The translations under genes were made by a program, and so were the position numbers. A model generated the notes under the pieces. It was not told the origin of the DNA, searched no databases, and was given only the letters and a program-made list of their open reading frames with translations. Positions 57,065-60,928 of a stretch of DNA of 60,928 bases are shown here, piece after piece; position 1 is the first letter of the stretch, and the number at the start of each line of letters is the position of its first letter. This DNA comes from Clostridia bacterium (lineage in GTDB: Bacteria > Bacillota > Clostridia > Oscillospirales > Acutalibacteraceae): positions 1 through 60,928 of the forward strand of contig JAFRJB010000068.1 of assembly GCA_017432485.1 (NCBI GenBank), read 5' to 3'.

Positions 57065-59473
57065 ATGGCAAACTATAACTTTAAACTTGTCGAACAAAAG
57101 TGGCAAAAGATTTGGGAAGAAAACGGCACCTTTGAGGCTGTCGACAATTCCGAAAAAGAGAAGTTTTATGCGCTCGTGGAGTTTCCGTATCCGTCGGGTG
57201 CGGGGATGCACGTGGGGCATATTAAGGCCTATTCCGGTTTGGAGGTCGTTTCGAGAAAAAGGCGCCTGCAGGGCTACAATGTGCTCTTCCCGATAGGCTT
57301 TGATGCATACGGGCTTCCCACCGAAAACTACGCGATTAAAACCGGTATTCACCCGCGCAAAGTCACCGATATGAACATTGAGAAGTTTACCGCACAGCTC
57401 AAGAGAGTGGGCTTCTCTTTCGATTGGAAGCGCGTGATTGATACGACCGATGAAAACTATTATAAGTGGACACAGTGGATTTTCTTAAAGATGTTTGAAC
57501 ACGGGCTTGCTTTCAGAGACAAGACCTTGGTCAACTACTGCCCGTCTTGCAAAGTGGTGCTTTCCAATGAGGACTCCCAGGGCGGCAAGTGCGACATCTG
57601 CCACAGCGATGTGGTGCAAAAATCCAAAGATGTGTGGTACCTGCGCATTACCGAATATGCCGACAAACTCTTGGAAGGTTTAGAGGAAGTAGACTATCTT
57701 CCCAATGTGAAACTCCAGCAAATTAACTGGATCGGTAAATCCCGCGGCGCGTTTGTTAACTTTAAAATCAACGAAGTGCCCGAAGAGCTGCGCATTTACA
57801 CCACCAGACCCGACACACTTTTTGGTGTCACCTTTATGGTTATTGCGCCCGAGCACCCGCTTATTGATACCTATCAAGAGAAGATTGCAAACTTTTCGGC
57901 AGTCGAGGATTACCGCAAAGAGTGCGCAAAAAAGACAGAGTTTGAGCGCACCCAGCTTGTCAAAGATAAGACCGGTGTCAGGCTCGAGGGCATCACTGCC
58001 AAGAACCCTGTCAACGGTAAAGATATTCCCGTTTACATTTCCGATTATGTCATGATGAGCTACGGTACCGGCGCGATTATGGCAGTGCCGGCGCACGACC
58101 AGAGAGACTATGAGTTTGCCAAGAAATTCGGCATTGATATCATCGAAGTTATTCGCGGCGGCGACATTTCCGTAGAAGCCTATACCGGTGACGGCGAGAT
58201 GGTCAACTCCGATTTCCTCAACGGTTACGACAATAAAAAAGACTCTATTGCAAGAATGATAGAGTTCCTTAAAGAAAAAGGCATCGGCGAAGAAGGCGTG
58301 CAGTACAAGATGAAAGACTGGGCGTTTAACCGCCAGCGCTATTGGGGCGAACCGATTCCGATTGTGCACTGTGAGCACTGCGGTTTGGTGCCCGTTCCCT
58401 ATGAGGAATTACCGCTCAAACTGCCTGAGGTAGAGAACTTTGAGCCGGGGCAGGATGGCGAAAGCCCGCTTGCCAAAATTGATTCCTTTGTCAACTGTAA
58501 GTGCCCCAAGTGCGGCAAAGATGCCAAGAGAGAAACCGACACCATGCCGCAGTGGGCAGGGTCTTCGTGGTATTTCCTGCGCTATATTGACCCGCATAAC
58601 GATAAGGCGTTGGCGGCACCGGAAAAACTCCGATATTGGGGGGCGGTCGATTGGTACAACGGCGGTATGGAGCACGTGACAAGGCATATGATTTATTCGC
58701 GCTTCTGGCACCGCTTCCTCTATGATATCGGTGTGGTGCCCTTTAAAGAGCCGTATTTAAAGAGAACGGCACAGGGCTTGATTTTGGGGCCTGACGGTGT
58801 CAAAATGAGTAAATCCAGAGGCAATGTCATTGACCCCAACGAAGTGGTCGATGTCTACGGTGCCGATGTGCTGCGCACCTATGTGCTCTTTATGGGCGAC
58901 TACGAGCAGGCAGCACCGTGGAGCGAGTCAAGCGTGAAAGGCTGTAAGCGCTTTATCGACAGGATTTGGAAACTGCAGGAGATGCTCACCGAGGGCGACG
59001 ATTACTCTAAAGAGCTCTCGAGCGCGATGCATAAAACCATTAAGAAAGTGTCCGAAGACATTGAGAGCATGAAGTTTAACACTGCCATTGCCGCAGTGAT
59101 GAGCCTGCTTAATCAAATCTACGACAAGGGCAGTATCACCCGCGCCGAGCTGCGCGATTTGCTGTTGATTGTCAACCCCTTTGCACCGCATATTACCGAA
59201 GAAATTTGGGAAGCGCAGGGCTTTGGCGGGCAGCTTAATGCCGCCGCTTGGCCGAGCTTTGATGAGGCAAAATGTGTGGATGAAAGCATCGAAATTCCGG
59301 TGCAGGTCAACGGTAAAATCCGCGAGAGAATTATGGTCAGCCCGACTGCCGAGCAAGCAGAGGTGCTCGAACTGGTGCACACTTTAGAGCGCATTCAGGA
59401 AGAATGCGCCGGCAAGACCATTGTTAAAGAAATCTATGTCAAGGGCAGAATTGTCAACATTGTGGTGAAGTAG
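57065..59473 (+). CDS. leuS: leucyl-tRNA synthetase
   Basis: It charges tRNA-Leu. The 802-residue class I enzyme has the HIGH-type motif in FPYPSGAGMHVGHIKAYS, a zinc-ribbon-like set CPSCKVVLS...CDICHS, the CP1 editing domain with TTRPDTLFGVTFM and MAVPAHDQRDYEFA, the KMSKS motif in DGVKMSKSRGNVIDP and a C-terminal domain ending KEIYVKGRIVNIVVK. AGAGGGGAG precedes the ATG. No T-box or other leader lies in the 12-bp gap to rsfS. Confidence 0.97.
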   Translation: MANYNFKLVEQKWQKIWEENGTFEAVDNSEKEKFYALVEFPYPSGAGMHVGHIKAYSGLEVVSRKRRLQGYNVLFPIGFDAYGLPTENYAIKTGIHPRKVTDMNIEKFTAQLKRVGFSFDWKRVIDTTDENYYKWTQWIFLKMFEHGLAFRDKTLVNYCPSCKVVLSNEDSQGGKCDICHSDVVQKSKDVWYLRITEYADKLLEGLEEVDYLPNVKLQQINWIGKSRGAFVNFKINEVPEELRIYTTRPDTLFGVTFMVIAPEHPLIDTYQEKIANFSAVEDYRKECAKKTEFERTQLVKDKTGVRLEGITAKNPVNGKDIPVYISDYVMMSYGTGAIMAVPAHDQRDYEFAKKFGIDIIEVIRGGDISVEAYTGDGEMVNSDFLNGYDNKKDSIARMIEFLKEKGIGEEGVQYKMKDWAFNRQRYWGEPIPIVHCEHCGLVPVPYEELPLKLPEVENFEPGQDGESPLAKIDSFVNCKCPKCGKDAKRETDTMPQWAGSSWYFLRYIDPHNDKALAAPEKLRYWGAVDWYNGGMEHVTRHMIYSRFWHRFLYDIGVVPFKEPYLKRTAQGLILGPDGVKMSKSRGNVIDPNEVVDVYGADVLRTYVLFMGDYEQAAPWSESSVKGCKRFIDRIWKLQEMLTEGDDYSKELSSAMHKTIKKVSEDIESMKFNTAIAAVMSLLNQIYDKGSITRAELRDLLLIVNPFAPHITEEIWEAQGFGGQLNAAAWPSFDEAKCVDESIEIPVQVNGKIRERIMVSPTAEQAEVLELVHTLERIQEECAGKTIVKEIYVKGRIVNIVVK

Positions 59474-59506
59474 AAGTGGAATATTCTCGCAAATCGCAAA
59501 ATTTTG

Positions 59507-59535
59507 TTGACATCAAAACCTTTTATATGTATAAT
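59507..59535 (+). promoter_or_regulatory. perfect consensus sigma-A promoter for rpsU
   Basis: TTGACA, exactly 17 bp, TATAAT lies 39 bp before rpsU. This is the strongest promoter-like sequence in the window, shared in quality only with 4864-4892. Confidence 0.9.
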
Positions 59536-59573
59536 AAGTGCATATCTATTTGCGTAAAAGGGGGGAAATCGAA

Positions 59574-59747
59574 ATGAGTACTGTTCGCGTAAAGGAAAAC
59601 GAATCTCTTGAAAGTGCACTTCGTCGCTTTAAGAGACAGACTTCTCGCGATGGCGTTATTCAGGAAGTCCGCAAAAGAGAACACTACGAAAAGCCTTCTG
59701 TAAAGCGCAAAAAGAAGTCCGAGGCAGCTCGTAAGCGCAAGTATTAA
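59574..59747 (+). CDS. rpsU: 30S ribosomal protein S21
   Basis: The 57-residue basic protein of the small subunit (bS21) has the family start [20 protein letters not shown] and the basic end [24 protein letters not shown] lies 8 nt before the ATG; an in-frame start 12 codons upstream is rejected because it falls at the promoter -10. It is transcribed alone and ends at a terminator. Confidence 0.97.
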   Translation: MSTVRVKENESLESALRRFKRQTSRDGVIQEVRKREHYEKPSVKRKKKSEAARKRKY

Positions 59748-59760
59748 TTATAATACATAA

Positions 59761-59792
59761 GGAGCGAACTTCGCGGTTCGCTCCGTTTTTTT
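59761..59792 (+). terminator. intrinsic terminator of rpsU
   Basis: GGAGCGAAC pairs perfectly with GTTCGCTCC across TTCGCG, followed by G and seven T. The yqeG ribosome binding site (AGGAGA) begins right after. Confidence 0.88.
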
Positions 59793-59803
59793 AGGAGAAA
59801 GCA

Positions 59804-60394
59804 ATGTTAAAAGACCAACTCTATTTACCCGATGTGATTTTTAACAGCATTTTGGAAGTGACACCCGAGTTTTTGCGAGAGCACGGCATCAAAGGTGTGC
59901 TGTGCGATACCGACAATACTTTGGCACTCGACAACCGCAAGGATATTATTCCGGAAGCCGCCGAGTGGGTCAAAATTATGAATGAAGCCGGTATTAAAAT
60001 TTGCATTATGTCCAATTCTTTTCGGGTGCGCAATATGCCTGTTGTCAGAGCGCTCGGTATTAAGTATTACAAAACGCGCTCGCACAAGCCGCATCAGTGG
60101 TACTATGAGCCGCTGACCGAAAAAATGGGCTTGAAGCACGGGGAAGTCGCTTTCTTGGGCGACCAGATGAAAACCGATATGGTGGGCGCCAATCGAGCGG
60201 ATATTCTGTCGATGTATGTAATGCCCTATAAGTTTGAAACCAATCCTTTTTATAAGGATATCTTTAGAAAGCGCCGCGCAAAAGAGCGCAAGTTTTTTAA
60301 GATTTACAATGAATTGCACGGCACACAGTTTGATTTTCCCGAGCATATTAAAGCCGAAATGTATGAGGAAGATATAAAAGAATGCGTTTATTAA
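59804..60394 (+). CDS. yqeG: YqeG-family HAD IIIA-type phosphatase
   Basis: It is a cytoplasmic HAD-superfamily phosphatase of unsettled substrate. The 196-residue product has the nucleophile motif VLCDTDNTLAL, motif II in CIMSNSFRVRN, a Lys in YKTRSHKPHQW and the acidic motif in VAFLGDQMKTDMVGANRA. AGGAGA precedes the ATG. It overlaps aroQ by 13 bp. Confidence 0.93.
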   Translation: MLKDQLYLPDVIFNSILEVTPEFLREHGIKGVLCDTDNTLALDNRKDIIPEAAEWVKIMNEAGIKICIMSNSFRVRNMPVVRALGIKYYKTRSHKPHQWYYEPLTEKMGLKHGEVAFLGDQMKTDMVGANRADILSMYVMPYKFETNPFYKDIFRKRRAKERKFFKIYNELHGTQFDFPEHIKAEMYEEDIKECVY

Positions 60395-60810
60395 TTCTCA
60401 ACGGAGTCAATTTAAATCTGACCGGCACCAGAAGCCCCGATATCTACGGCGCGCAAACGCTGGAGGATATCAACCGCGAGATTGCCGCTTTCGCCGCCGA
60501 ATTGGGCGCGCAGTGCGACTTTTTGCAGACCAATTTTGAGGGCGAGCTGGTAGAAGCCATTCACAAGGCAGTCGGTGTTTACGATGGTATTGTGCTCAAT
60601 GCCGGTGCGTGGACCCACTATTCCTACGCCATTCACGATGCTGTGGAAGGGGTCGATGTGCCTGTCATCGAAACGCATATGAGCGATATTACCAAGCGCG
60701 AGCCTTTTCGTGCGCACTCGGTACTCAGCGATGTGTGCGCCGCCACCGTGATGGGGCTGGGAAAAGAGTCATACTTTAAAGCAGTAGAGATATTATGCAA
60801 AAAAGAGTGA
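60382..60810 (+). CDS. aroQ: 3-dehydroquinate dehydratase, type II
   Basis: It dehydrates 3-dehydroquinate in the shikimate pathway. The 142-residue product has the type II pattern LLILNGVNLNLTGTRSPDIY with the catalytic Tyr, NFEGELVEAIHKA with Glu, LNAGAWTHYSYAIHDA and the His loop ETHMSDITKREPFRAHSVLS. NAGAWTH replaces the more common NPGAYTH, a mild departure. It starts inside the end of yqeG and ends in a terminator. Confidence 0.94.
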   Translation: MRLLILNGVNLNLTGTRSPDIYGAQTLEDINREIAAFAAELGAQCDFLQTNFEGELVEAIHKAVGVYDGIVLNAGAWTHYSYAIHDAVEGVDVPVIETHMSDITKREPFRAHSVLSDVCAATVMGLGKESYFKAVEILCKKE

Positions 60811-60827
60811 GGCATCACTCTTTTTTT
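60799..60827 (+). terminator. intrinsic terminator overlapping the aroQ stop codon
   Basis: AAAAAAGAGTGA pairs perfectly with TCACTCTTTTTT across GGCA, followed by T. The TGA stop is the end of the left arm. Confidence 0.85.
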
Positions 60828-60832
60828 GCACA

Positions 60833-60876
60833 AATAAGGATTTGCGGAGCCCCTTGCGGGCTCCCAAATCCTTATT
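60833..60876. repeat. double-stem hairpin near the right window edge
   Basis: AATAAGGATTT pairs with AAATCCTTATT, enclosing a second stem GGAGCCC/GGGCTCC. After it GAAGTAAGAAGTAATAGTGA continues the short-period repeat style seen in other gaps. No gene is visible in 60828-60928. Confidence 0.6.
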
Positions 60877-60928
60877 GAAGTAAGAAGTAATAGTGAAGAG
60901 GAAAGAAGTGAGGGCGAGACACTCGCAC

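Noticed and set aside
1..60928. tRNA, rRNA, phage, integrase or defence genes
   Set aside because: I read both strands for cloverleaf ends, integrase/transposase motifs and known defence domains and found none. A covariance-model scan for tRNA and small RNAs would settle this.

Overview
The window reads as chromosome of a Gram-positive, endospore-lineage Clostridia bacterium, most like the Oscillospirales/Ruminococcaceae of the gut. The reasons are the classical Firmicutes gene orders (yqfC-yqfD-phoH-ybeY-dgkA-era-yqzL-recO; dprA-topA-trmFO; rnc-smc-ftsY-yhbY-nadD-yqeK-rsfS-leuS), sporulation genes (yqfC, yqfD, a ylbJ-like gene, spoIIE), strong AGGAGG-type ribosome binding sites, sigma-A promoters with 17-bp spacers, a secreted BspA-type leucine-rich repeat protein ending in a dockerin-like module, and roughly 50% GC. 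No tRNA, rRNA, CRISPR array, transposase or phage gene was seen.

Layout. 1-4.8 kb (minus strand): lysS, greA, an unknown gene and a secreted PI-PLC-type phospholipase. 4.9-9.5 kb: an EamA exporter, a 340-bp hairpin-rich inverted-repeat element, rpe, a MecA-like gene on the opposite strand, and a membrane-protein/GH20 hexosaminidase pair. 9.6-24 kb is an accessory, surface-oriented block: a zinc-phospholipase-C-like protein, a GH25 muramidase with Fn3-like repeats, a secreted transglutaminase-like protein, htpG, a 1501-residue LRR protein, a small LRR paralogue, a TPP-riboswitch-controlled thiamine transporter (thiT) and a lipoprotein. 24.2-25.1 kb is a three-gene operon of unknown small proteins. 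25.1-36.3 kb is the conserved sporulation/RNA-maturation/repair run followed by mutS2 and a cation:dicarboxylate symporter with an extra cytoplasmic domain. 36.3-41.5 kb holds spoIIE, a GH13 alpha-glucosidase and an unknown conserved gene. 41.7-47.3 kb is a SpoU methyltransferase, dprA, topA and trmFO. 47.4-60.8 kb is the housekeeping run from an ACP-like gene and rnc to leuS, rpsU, yqeG and aroQ.

The genes most worth attention are protein architectures that depart from the family norm: an FtsY-RdgB fusion joined by an acidic linker (53004-54716); a lysyl-tRNA synthetase with two N-terminal YegP/DUF1508-like repeats (113-1957); an acyl-carrier-protein-like protein whose phosphopantetheine serine is replaced by glutamate, sitting in the acpP position next to rnc (47440-47670); and a dicarboxylate symporter with an N-terminal GHKL-ATPase-like domain (34676-36316). 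At DNA level the notable signals are a MITE-like element whose terminal inverted repeats each contain a hairpin (5892-6233), a family of intergenic 7-8-nt-period degenerate tandem repeats at about ten loci, and a repeat island between yqeK and rsfS where related Clostridia often carry a lytR-type gene. I did not find a clear defence or other multi-gene novel system. Start codons below were chosen from visible ribosome binding sites and N-terminal family fit, so several genes are shorter than their longest open frame.
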